A DNA stretch of 64,000 nucleotides, from the NCBI GenBank assembly GCA_964482335.1, contig CAYZXA010000002.1, positions 1-64,000 of the forward strand, read 5' to 3'. The notes beneath the pieces were generated by a model. That model was not told the origin of the DNA. It saw only the letters and a list, made by a program, of their open reading frames with translations, and did no database searches. The position numbers and the translations under genes are program-made. The first letter of the stretch is position 1, and each line of letters begins with the position of its first letter. Positions 46,625-53,733 of the stretch are shown piece after piece. This DNA is from CAYZXA01 sp964482335 (GTDB taxonomy: Bacteria; Patescibacteriota; Minisyncoccia; Minisyncoccales; MHMH01).

Positions 46625-47185
46625 TTATTCCTTTAAGTTAGAGTATATTTCCTGGACTGCTTCGTTTTCGTCCAAAGCTTCAAATAGTTTTTGGCACGCT
46701 TCTTTGTCTTTGCCTGATGTTTCAACCCCTTGCTTAGGCACCCACTCCAAAGAGCCGGGTTCTTCTTTTTTTACCTTTCTCTCAAACATCCATTGCACTC
46801 CACCTTCAGCTACCAGCTTGCCATTATTTTGGTTTAAGATTTGCTTGATTTCTCCTAAGGCCCTGTTTCTGTTGTCAGTAATCCCTTCGATGATAATGGC
46901 TACTCCGCCTGGCCCAAAAGCTTCGAAAACAACATTTTCTAGCCTAGCTCCCTCTAGTTCACCGACGCCTTTTTTAATGGCCCTATCGACATTTTCCTTG
47001 GGCATGTTAAATTCCTTGGCTTTTTCAATTGCTGTTCTCAAGCTCGGGTTGGTATTGGGGTCTCCTCCTTTTTCTCTGGCAGTAACTGAAATCTGCCGAG
47101 AAAGCTTTGAGAAGACATTTCCCCGCTTAGCATCAGCTGTCTGCTTTTGGTATTTGATTGAATGCCAATGACTGTGGCCACTCAT
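46625..47185 (-). CDS. YebC/PmpR-family protein (short form)
   Basis: A protein of 186 residues against about 240 in most bacteria. The N-terminal signature is intact (MSGHSHWHSIKYQK, then KRGNVFSKLSRQI), as is the central AFGPGGVAIIIEGITDNRNRA. The shortening is in domain 3, where most of one segment after VPKQGVE is missing. Family members act as transcriptional regulators or help ribosomes through proline-rich stretches. It overlaps the lamin-tail gene by 4 bp. Confidence 0.92.
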   Translation of the reverse strand: MSGHSHWHSIKYQKQTADAKRGNVFSKLSRQISVTAREKGGDPNTNPSLRTAIEKAKEFNMPKENVDRAIKKGVGELEGARLENVVFEAFGPGGVAIIIEGITDNRNRALGEIKQILNQNNGKLVAEGGVQWMFERKVKKEEPGSLEWVPKQGVETSGKDKEACQKLFEALDENEAVQEIYSNLKE

Positions 47186-47880
47186 GTTTCTTTATTATAA
47201 CCTACTTTTAACTTCTTTTTAAGTAATAGAATTATTATCCCCGAAAAAATGGCTAGACCCAAAGCGATTAGTAAAACAGGAAGAGAACCTGATGCCTCAG
47301 TGATTTGATCTTCAATGTCTGCCAGATACCTGGTTTTATCGGATTGGGCAGGGGAGTCTGTTTGAGATTGGACTTCAATCACAGTGCTGTTTTGAGACTT
47401 TGGCGTACCTTCAGGCTCTTGGCTTGTTTGCCACGAGTTAATATCTTTTCTCTCCATTGTTTGTTTAGTTGAGTTATCCCCAGCCAACCAGCCATCCTGG
47501 CAAAGAGCAGAGTCAATTACTTTTCCAGAACTATCATGGAGCTCCAAGGGCTCACATTTATTATTTAAAGCACCTGTATATATTTGGTCAGCAGAAATAT
47601 CTGGAACTGAATTATCATCCGTCCTCTCTAATAGATAAAAGCCATTAACTTTTATTGCTCCTGTTAAGGCGACTCCTTTCAAGGTCCAACCCTCGAGACT
47701 TATTGAGGAATCAGTCTTGTTATACAATTCAATCCATTCGTCGTTATGAGAAACCTTTGTTCCCATCCAGGCAACTTCATTAATGAGGACGTCTGATAGA
47801 TTGGCAGCGAAAACAAAATTGGCTGATAAAATTCCAGCCAAAATAAGAAAGACCATCGTAGGACTTGACAATATTTTCAT
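47182..47880 (-). CDS. Secreted lamin-tail-domain protein with C-terminal anchor
   Basis: A protein of 232 residues. It has a signal peptide (about 1-25, VFLILAGILSANFVFA), a lamin-tail (LTD) domain at about 28-150 (VLINEVAWMG, DEWIELYNKTDSSISLEGWTL, ELHDSSGKVIDS), a Ser/Gln linker, and a C-terminal membrane helix with Lys after it (about 200-222, LPVLLIALGLAIFSGIIILLLKKK). It is thus held on the outer face of the membrane. LTD domains occur in secreted nucleases and surface proteins, but no enzyme domain is present here. A TATACT element 6 nt upstream of the ATG suggests a leaderless start. Confidence 0.8.
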   Translation of the reverse strand: MKILSSPTMVFLILAGILSANFVFAANLSDVLINEVAWMGTKVSHNDEWIELYNKTDSSISLEGWTLKGVALTGAIKVNGFYLLERTDDNSVPDISADQIYTGALNNKCEPLELHDSSGKVIDSALCQDGWLAGDNSTKQTMERKDINSWQTSQEPEGTPKSQNSTVIEVQSQTDSPAQSDKTRYLADIEDQITEASGSLPVLLIALGLAIFSGIIILLLKKKLKVGYNKET

Positions 47881-47893
47881 AATAGAGTATAAT
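47865..47893 (+). promoter_or_regulatory. Consensus promoter of the structured RNA at 47.9 kb
   Basis: Perfect TTGACA (47865-47870), 17-nt spacer, perfect TATAAT (47888-47893), the best sigma-70-type promoter I see in the window. The -35 lies inside the start of the lamin-tail gene on the other strand. Confidence 0.85.
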
Positions 47894-47899
47894 AGAGTG

Positions 47900-48036
47900 T
47901 TAAAAGCAGTCCAGGACCTGGGGGTAAGGAATTTCTTTTAGTTGGCTAGTCTGGCGAGAGCGAGACTATTCCACGAAGGAATTCTAAACTTTATGTTCCT
48001 AAGCTAGAGTACCCCCAGCTCCTGGGCTATTTTTTT
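47900..48036 (+). ncRNA. Independent structured RNA, about 135 nt
   Basis: A strongly expressed-looking RNA of unknown family between two minus-strand genes. The closing helix pairs CCAGG-ac-CTGGGGGTA (47911-47926) with TACCCCCAG-ct-CCTGG (48010-48025), 14 bp with one internal loop. Inside are a GNRA-capped hairpin TAGTCT..GC-GAGA-GC..AGACTA (47947-47968) and AGGAA/TTCCT (47977-48000). The 3' arm of the closing helix overlaps the terminator stem. It lacks the conserved SRP, tmRNA and RNase P elements that I know. A long closing helix with an open interior would allow a 6S-like RNA, but this is not shown. Confidence 0.7.
48014..48036 (+). terminator. Terminator of the 47.9-kb RNA
   Basis: CCCAG-CTC-CTGGG hairpin followed by CTAT and a T7 run (48030-48036). 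Confidence 0.85.
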
Positions 48037-49276
48037 ATCCGGTTACTCTTTTTACTTCTTCCAAAGTAGTCAGACCTTCCAAGACCTTCATCAACCCGTC
48101 TTGCCTTAAAGGCACCATGCCTTTCTTTATGGCCATTTTCCTTAAAGCAGCAATAGAAGGAGAGGTTAAGACGAACCTTTCTATTTCTTCGTCCATTAAA
48201 AACGCTTCAAAAATGCCTATTCTGCCTTTGTAGCCAGTAAAGTTGCAGTATTTGCATCCTTTTGTTTGCGGTATCTTTATATCCTTGGGGAGTTTTTTTA
48301 CTTCCTTTTTTATTGTCTTTATTTCCTGAGCGTTTGGTTTTCTCAGTTTGCTGCATTTTTGGCAAACCTTTCTGACTAACCTTTGGGCCACAGCCAAATT
48401 AACGGCTGGGCCAATATTCGAGGGTTTAGCGCCTAAACTTATTAGTCTGGCTACAGTTCCAGCAGCGTCATTAGTATGTAAGGTTGTTAGAACTAGGTGG
48501 CCGGTTAAAGCAGCCTGCAAAGCAGTTTTAACAGTTTCTAAGTCCCTTACTTCCCCAACCAAGATTACGTCAGGGTCCTGCCTCATGACTGATTTTAAGC
48601 CTGAAGCAAAATCATATCCTTTCTTAACTTGGGTTTGAGAGACACCTTCTAAATGGTATTCTATCGGGTCTTCAATTGTAATGATTTTGATTTCCGGCCT
48701 TTGAATCTTTTTTAAGAAAGCATACAGGGTAGTTGTTTTACCAGAGCCGGTTGGTCCAGTAACAATAATCATACCATTTGGTTTTTTTATTTCTTTTTTA
48801 AATATAGCCAACAAGTCCTTTCTTGGTCCTAAGGCTTCCAATTCAACCAAGGTTTTGGGATTTAAGATTCTTAAGACAATTGATTCTCCTTTTTCAGCTG
48901 GCAAGGTAGAAACCCTTATTTCGACTGGTAGGTTGCTGGGCGATAGAATAGAAAACCGGCCATCTTGAGGTCGGTTTGTTATATTCAGCTTAAGGCCAGC
49001 CAGCAATTTAATTCGAGAGAGCAGAGCTTCATACGGTTTTCTGTCGATTGTCACGACATCCTGCAAGATGCCGTCAACTCTTATCCTTGTTTTAGCTTCT
49101 TTTATCCCTGGTTCGAGATGAAGGTCTGAAGCTTCAAGCGAGATAGCTCCTCCTAAAATAGCTGCCAACAACTCAGTTGTCTTTTTGTTCAAAGACTTCT
49201 TAATTTTCTCTTTAAGTTCGGCAATGTTGTTCACCGTAAGAGGAGAAATTTTGATTTCGCCAGTAATCTTCTCCAT
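48035..49276 (-). CDS. Type IV pilus/secretion ATPase (PilB/GspE family)
   Basis: Assembly ATPase of 413 residues. It shows Walker A GPTGSGKTTTLYAFL (about 173-187), an Asp box (ITIEDPIEYHLEGVSQTQV), Walker B (RQDPDVILVGEVRDLETV), a His box (TGHLVLTTLHTND) and the C4 zinc site (CQKC...CKYC) typical of PilB/GspE but not PilT. The N-terminal regulatory domain of long PilB proteins is missing. It powers pilin polymerisation at the inner membrane. Pilin and platform genes are not adjacent; the partner upstream is the DHH-like gene (9 bp). Confidence 0.92.
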   Translation of the reverse strand: MEKITGEIKISPLTVNNIAELKEKIKKSLNKKTTELLAAILGGAISLEASDLHLEPGIKEAKTRIRVDGILQDVVTIDRKPYEALLSRIKLLAGLKLNITNRPQDGRFSILSPSNLPVEIRVSTLPAEKGESIVLRILNPKTLVELEALGPRKDLLAIFKKEIKKPNGMIIVTGPTGSGKTTTLYAFLKKIQRPEIKIITIEDPIEYHLEGVSQTQVKKGYDFASGLKSVMRQDPDVILVGEVRDLETVKTALQAALTGHLVLTTLHTNDAAGTVARLISLGAKPSNIGPAVNLAVAQRLVRKVCQKCSKLRKPNAQEIKTIKKEVKKLPKDIKIPQTKGCKYCNFTGYKGRIGIFEAFLMDEEIERFVLTSPSIAALRKMAIKKGMVPLRQDGLMKVLEGLTTLEEVKRVTG

Positions 49277-49285
49277 ACTTCTATT

Positions 49286-50386
49286 CTACAGGATTTTTAA
49301 TATTTTTTCTCTAGCTAAGGTTAAATCAACTTCTTTGATAGAAAAGAGAGCTATCTCTCCCTTGGAAACGCCTTCACAGTTTTGCAGAACTTTTTCAATA
49401 GAATCTTTGTCAGGAGAGTAGAAAACTCCTTTGATCAAGGAGGGAGAAGCGTGGCTTTCCCAGAGAACCAATAGATTAGGAAGATAGCGGAAATTAAATT
49501 TTAGCTCCTCAACAACAAAGCTCAGGTCTCGGGGCTGAGCATTACAATTTTGGAAATCTTTTTCAGTTAGAGAAGCACAATAGAGCTCTTTTGTCTTGTC
49601 AAAATTCAATTTTTCTAGAATTCTGCCCAAGATCTTTATTTGAGGAATACTTTTCTGTTTATAGAGATTCTGGATTATTTTTTGATGGTCAGCTCCTTTC
49701 TCAATCAAGAGGGCCGAAGTCTCAAAGGTTTTCGGTTGAGTTTTCGGGCTTCTGAAGTTCTGTGAAGCATGGACGATGCCGGCTAAAAGACAGGTGGCAA
49801 TGTTTCCATTTATTAGTTCTTCGTTAACATCCATCAACTTAATTAAATTGGCTGAGATTTCCGCTAAAGAACTCTTTATCTCTATCAAGTTGATTTCACC
49901 GAAGTTCTCATTTGAAAGCTGGTTGTCAATGTTTAAAATTGGTATTTTGTAGAAAGTCTGTAGATTTTGTTTGGAAAAACTGCTTAAATCTTCTAAGGAG
50001 TTAGCTCCCAAGGTGATTAAAAGGTCAGGGTTTTGGTTGAAAGATGAAAAAGAAACATCTTGAGCGCTAATTTTACCTTTATTAAGAGCAAGATAAATCT
50101 TTAGACCTTTTTCACTCTTTTCATAGCGTATTTCTGAAATCTCTTTGTCTGAGCCATTGACTGAGATGACAAAATCTCCAGAGGAAGAAGGATTTAAGCT
50201 GGTTAAGAACTGAAATCTTTCCGGAATTTTTTCTATAAGAAGGTTTACATTTTTCCCTAAATTTTTTAAAGTGAAAAAGAGGGCCAGAGCGCTGCCCAGA
50301 GTGTCTCCTTGTATTTCTTGAGGCGTGGCAATTAAAATGCTTTGAGATTTCTCTATCAAGCTTTTGGCCTGATTTAATATATCCAT
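49286..50386 (-). CDS. Degenerate DHH-family protein (inactive NrnA-like)
   Basis: A protein of 366 residues with the layout of DHH/DHHA1 phosphoesterases such as NrnA. The N-terminal motif normally H..PDGD..GS reads ATPQEIQGDTLGSALAL, and the name-giving DHH motif reads NIDNQLSNENFG, so His and most metal ligands are gone. The DHHA1-like C-terminal part is recognisable (FNFRYLPNLLVLWES, ending with helix LTLAREKILKIL). It probably does not hydrolyse nucleotides and may instead bind a nucleotide or act as a structural partner. It lies 9 bp upstream of the PilB/GspE-like gene, an association that suggests a pilus-related job (inference). Confidence 0.75.
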   Translation of the reverse strand: MDILNQAKSLIEKSQSILIATPQEIQGDTLGSALALFFTLKNLGKNVNLLIEKIPERFQFLTSLNPSSSGDFVISVNGSDKEISEIRYEKSEKGLKIYLALNKGKISAQDVSFSSFNQNPDLLITLGANSLEDLSSFSKQNLQTFYKIPILNIDNQLSNENFGEINLIEIKSSLAEISANLIKLMDVNEELINGNIATCLLAGIVHASQNFRSPKTQPKTFETSALLIEKGADHQKIIQNLYKQKSIPQIKILGRILEKLNFDKTKELYCASLTEKDFQNCNAQPRDLSFVVEELKFNFRYLPNLLVLWESHASPSLIKGVFYSPDKDSIEKVLQNCEGVSKGEIALFSIKEVDLTLAREKILKIL

Positions 50387-50402
50387 ATCTATCTACTTTA
50401 GC

Positions 50403-50828
50403 ATGAAGTTTGAATTTTTTACAAGTACTCCATTCCAAACAAAGAAAGCTGGCAAGCTTTTGGCAGAAGAGATTTTAAAAAGCAAGCCGGGCAAGAAGGC
50501 TTTTGTTGTTGGTTTAGTCGGTGATTTGGGAGGAGGCAAGACTACTTTCTTACAGGGCTTCAGCCGGGGCTTGGGAATAAAGGGAAGAGTTTTGAGTCCT
50601 ACTTTTATTATTATGAGAAGGTTTAACAACTTTTATCATATTGACTGTTACCGCATCAAAAAACCTCAAGAGCTAATAGACTTAGGATTGAAAAAGATTA
50701 TGGCTAATCCCAAAAACATTGTGGCTGTTGAATGGGCAGATAGGGTTTGTCAGATCATGCCTCCAAAAACCGTCTGGGTTAACTTTGAATTTATCAATGA
50801 AAAAAAGAGGAAAATTGTGATAAAATAG
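50403..50828 (+). CDS. tsaE: tRNA t6A-modification ATPase TsaE
   Basis: A P-loop protein of 141 residues. It has Walker A GDLGGGKTTFLQGF (about 39-52), SPTFIIMRRF after it, and the HIDCYRI motif typical of TsaE, followed by VAVEWADRV. It helps the TsaB-TsaD complex make t6A37 in ANN-decoding tRNAs. The partner genes are not in the window. It is followed after 4 bp by the exonuclease gene. Confidence 0.95.
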   Translation: MKFEFFTSTPFQTKKAGKLLAEEILKSKPGKKAFVVGLVGDLGGGKTTFLQGFSRGLGIKGRVLSPTFIIMRRFNNFYHIDCYRIKKPQELIDLGLKKIMANPKNIVAVEWADRVCQIMPPKTVWVNFEFINEKKRKIVIK

Positions 50829-50832
50829 ATAT

Positions 50833-51711
50833 ATGGCAGATAAAAAGCGTTTAATTGTCATTGACAGCAATTCCATAATCCATCGGGCTTTCCATGCTCT
50901 TCCCCCTTTAACCACCAAGAAAGGAGAAGTGGTTGGCGCTGTCTACGGGTTTTTATTGGTTTTATTTAAGGCTATTAAAGAATTCCAGCCTGATTTTGTG
51001 GCAGCTACCTTTGATGTGCCAGGCCCCACTTTCCGGCACGAAAAATATAAAGAATACAAAGCTAAAAGGCCTAAAGCGCCAGAAGAGCTTTACCAGCAGA
51101 TTTCCAAGGTCAAAGAAGTTTTAAAAAGCTTTGATGTTAAGATTTTCGAAAAACAAGGATTTGAAGCAGATGACATTATTGGCACGATTGCCAAGTTGGC
51201 TCCCAAAAAGCAAGTTATACCTGAGATAGAGACAATTATCTTAAGCGGTGATTCAGATACCTTACAATTAATTGATACTCACACTAAAACCTATGCTCTG
51301 AGAAAAGGAGTTAAGGATACTGTTCTTTACGATAAAAAAATGGTTGAGGAAAGATACCAGGGCTTAACGCCAAAGCAACTTATTGACTTTAAAGCGCTTA
51401 AAGGCGACCCGACAGACAATATTCCTGGAGTGCCCGGAATTGGAGAAAAAACAGCCACAGGGCTGATTAAAGAGTTCGGCACTTTAGAAAACCTTTATCA
51501 AAACTTAGATGATGTTAAATCTAAAACAAGAGAAATCTTGATTCAGAATAAAGAACAAGCCTTTTTCAGCAGGGATTTAGTTGAGATTAATAAGTCAGTG
51601 CCCTTAGATTTTAATTTAAGAGAATGTCATTGGGGAGATTACGATAAAGAGAAAGCAACCCAAGTCTTAAAGAATTTTGATTTTTATAGTCTAATTTCTC
51701 GTTTACCTTAA
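50833..51711 (+). CDS. Stand-alone 5'-3' exonuclease (PolA N-domain type)
   Basis: A FEN-like nuclease of 292 residues equal to the N-terminal domain of DNA polymerase I. Metal-binding acidic residues are visible in LIVIDSNSIIHRAFHA, FEADDIIGTIA, LSGDSDTLQLID and GDPTDNIPGVPGIGEKTA, the last being the helix-hairpin-helix region. No polymerase domain follows: the next gene is mutM, 1 nt downstream. It probably removes RNA primers and flaps. Confidence 0.93.
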   Translation: MADKKRLIVIDSNSIIHRAFHALPPLTTKKGEVVGAVYGFLLVLFKAIKEFQPDFVAATFDVPGPTFRHEKYKEYKAKRPKAPEELYQQISKVKEVLKSFDVKIFEKQGFEADDIIGTIAKLAPKKQVIPEIETIILSGDSDTLQLIDTHTKTYALRKGVKDTVLYDKKMVEERYQGLTPKQLIDFKALKGDPTDNIPGVPGIGEKTATGLIKEFGTLENLYQNLDDVKSKTREILIQNKEQAFFSRDLVEINKSVPLDFNLRECHWGDYDKEKATQVLKNFDFYSLISRLP

Positions 51712-51712
51712 T

Positions 51713-52441
51713 ATGCCCGAGTTGCCAGAAGTAGAAACAATTAGGCGTCAGTTGATCCAGGAGATTGTTGGCAAGAAATTAAATGGCAAGAAGATTGTTA
51801 GGGTTCGCAGAAGAGCTAAGATTTTAATCATTGATTTTAGTGATAGTTCCAGCTTACTTTTTCATCTTAAGCTAACTGGCCAGCTGATTTTTAATGGGAA
51901 ACGCACGAAACATACCCGCAAGGTTTTTAAGTTCAGTGATGGTTCGCAATTAGTATTTAATGATGTTCGTAAGCTTGGCTGGTGGAAAAAAGTAAAAGAC
52001 ACAAAGAAAATAGAAAAACAATTCGGGCCAGAAGCTTTGGGAATAGACTTCGAAACCTTTAAAACTCTTTTAAAGAAAAGGCCTAAGTCAAAGATTAAAC
52101 CCTTGTTGATGGACCAGAAATTCATTGCTGGCATTGGTAATATTTATTCAAATGAGATTCTATTTGGTGCTAAAGTACACCCATTATGTTTAGCTAAGAC
52201 ACTGACCAGCAAAGAGATCCAAAGTATTTTTCAAAACATTAAGAAGATTCTCAAAGCAGCTATTAGACACCAAGGCTCCTCATTTGAATATTATCTTGAC
52301 GCTTATGGACAAAAAGGCGACTATGTTAAATATCATAAGGTTTATCATCAAGACAAGTGTCCTGTCTGTCGTACAGACATTAAGAGAATTAAAATTGGAG
52401 GCAGATCAGCTTATTTCTGCCCCAAGTGCCAAAAATTATGA
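51713..52441 (+). CDS. mutM: Formamidopyrimidine-DNA glycosylase (Fpg/MutM), shortened
   Basis: Base-excision repair glycosylase/AP lyase of 242 residues (usually about 270). The catalytic N-terminus PELPEVETIRR is intact, as are FHLKLTGQL, the helix-two-turn-helix IAGIGNIYSNEILF, and the C4 zinc finger (CPVC...CPKC). About 25-30 residues are missing between EIVGKKL and NGKKIVRVRRRAKI, the first beta-sheet region. The key Lys of RRAKI is kept, so activity is likely. It overlaps holA by 4 bp (ATGA). Confidence 0.93.
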   Translation: MPELPEVETIRRQLIQEIVGKKLNGKKIVRVRRRAKILIIDFSDSSSLLFHLKLTGQLIFNGKRTKHTRKVFKFSDGSQLVFNDVRKLGWWKKVKDTKKIEKQFGPEALGIDFETFKTLLKKRPKSKIKPLLMDQKFIAGIGNIYSNEILFGAKVHPLCLAKTLTSKEIQSIFQNIKKILKAAIRHQGSSFEYYLDAYGQKGDYVKYHKVYHQDKCPVCRTDIKRIKIGGRSAYFCPKCQKL

Positions 52442-53361
52442 TTATTTTTCTTTATGGACAAGATACATTTAGGTCTAAAGAGAAGCTAAATGAAATTGTT
52501 GAACATTATAGAGAAGCTCACAAGAGCGGGCTGAGCTTGAAGCACTTTGAAGGCAAAAATTTACAGTTTGAGGATTTAAAGAATGAGCTTCAAATAGTTT
52601 CAATGTTTAAAGAAAAAAAGCTTTTAGTTTTAAGCAATGTCTTTTCTAATAAAGAGTTTAAAGAAGAGCTTCTTAAAAACTCTGAAAAGATTGTTAAGTC
52701 AGACGAAGTCATTTTATTTTACGAAGATAAGGGAATTGCTAGCAACGACTCTTTATTCAAATTTCTTAAGAAACAAGCCAAATGCCAGGAGTTTGAGCCA
52801 TTAGTGGGCCAGAAACTAAAAAACTGGCTGAGAAAAGAATTTGAGAAATACAAAGCAAGAATTGACCCGCAAGCCTTAGACAGGTTGGTAGTTTTTGTTG
52901 GCGATGACCTTTGGCAGCTTTCCAACGAGGTTAGAAAATTAGCCAGTTTTAAAAAAGACAGCGAGATTAAAGTAAAAGATGTTGAGCTTTTAGTTAAAGC
53001 AAAGATAGAAACAGATATTTTCAAAACAATTGACGCTTTAGCGCGTAAGGATAAAAAACAAGCTTTAGATTTGCTGCATAAGCATCTTGAGAAAGGGGAC
53101 AGTCCTCTTTATCTCTTTTCAATGATAAACTTTCAATTCAGAAATATCTTAACCGTCAAAGATTTAATAGAGAAAAAAAAGCCTTTGGCTCGTTCAGGGC
53201 TCCATCCTTACGTTGTCAGAAAAAGCTCACAGCACGCTCAAAGATTCGATTTGCAAGATTTAAAAAAAATCTACCGCAAGGTTTTTGAGGTAGACTACAA
53301 TATCAAGACTGGCAAAATAGATTCTCAAACAGCTTTGGATTTACTGATTGCTGAGATTTAG
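52438..53361 (+). CDS. holA: DNA polymerase III delta subunit
   Basis: Clamp-loader subunit of 307 residues. The start MIIFLYGQD at 52438 overlaps the mutM stop; the frame is open slightly further up. Family features: the YG.D.F...KL start without a P-loop, SMFKEKKLLVLSNV, VGDDLWQLSNEVRKLA and KIETDIFKTIDAL. The C-terminal collar domain ends in VDYNIKTGKID..TALDLLI. It opens the beta clamp. It converges with rpsT, overlapping 4 bp. Confidence 0.92.
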   Translation: MIIFLYGQDTFRSKEKLNEIVEHYREAHKSGLSLKHFEGKNLQFEDLKNELQIVSMFKEKKLLVLSNVFSNKEFKEELLKNSEKIVKSDEVILFYEDKGIASNDSLFKFLKKQAKCQEFEPLVGQKLKNWLRKEFEKYKARIDPQALDRLVVFVGDDLWQLSNEVRKLASFKKDSEIKVKDVELLVKAKIETDIFKTIDALARKDKKQALDLLHKHLEKGDSPLYLFSMINFQFRNILTVKDLIEKKKPLARSGLHPYVVRKSSQHAQRFDLQDLKKIYRKVFEVDYNIKTGKIDSQTALDLLIAEI

Positions 53362-53618
53362 GCTTTGCTAATCAGCTTTGTTATTCTTGATTTCTTGCGG
53401 CTGGCCGCATTCTTTTTGATAACATTAACCTTGGCTGCCTTGTCCAGAACCTTATATATTTGAGGCAAAAGCGCTTTAGCCTCTTTTATTTTCTTTTGGA
53501 TAACTAAAGCTCTTGCCTTTTTAATAAGGCTTTTTATTTTGTTCTCATAGCCAAGATTTCTTGATTGGCGCTTGAAGCTCTGTCGTAAAGCTTTTTTAGC
53601 CGCTTTCTTTATTGGCAT
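53358..53618 (-). CDS. rpsT: 30S ribosomal protein S20
   Basis: A basic, all-helical protein of 86 residues. The start is the ATG at 53618 (MPIKKAAKKALRQS); the upstream extension (LCYYYLI) is not ribosomal-like. The ending NVIKKNAASRKKSRITKLI matches the S20 signature. It binds 16S rRNA in the small subunit. It is single, with divergent and convergent neighbours. Confidence 0.94.
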   Translation of the reverse strand: MPIKKAAKKALRQSFKRQSRNLGYENKIKSLIKKARALVIQKKIKEAKALLPQIYKVLDKAAKVNVIKKNAASRKKSRITKLISKA

Positions 53619-53733
53619 AATTAAATAATAGTAGCATAAATAAAAATTTTGTAAACACAATTGAAAAGAGTTGCGTTTTAAGAGTAAATAAGATAAGATG
53701 AAATGACATTAGTTCATTTAAAAGGAGTTGAAT

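Noticed and set aside
47900..48036. SRP RNA, tmRNA or RNase P RNA at the 47.9-kb transcript.
   Set aside because: The SRP GGAA-type apical loop with its conserved asymmetric loops, a tRNA-like end, and the RNase P core are all missing.
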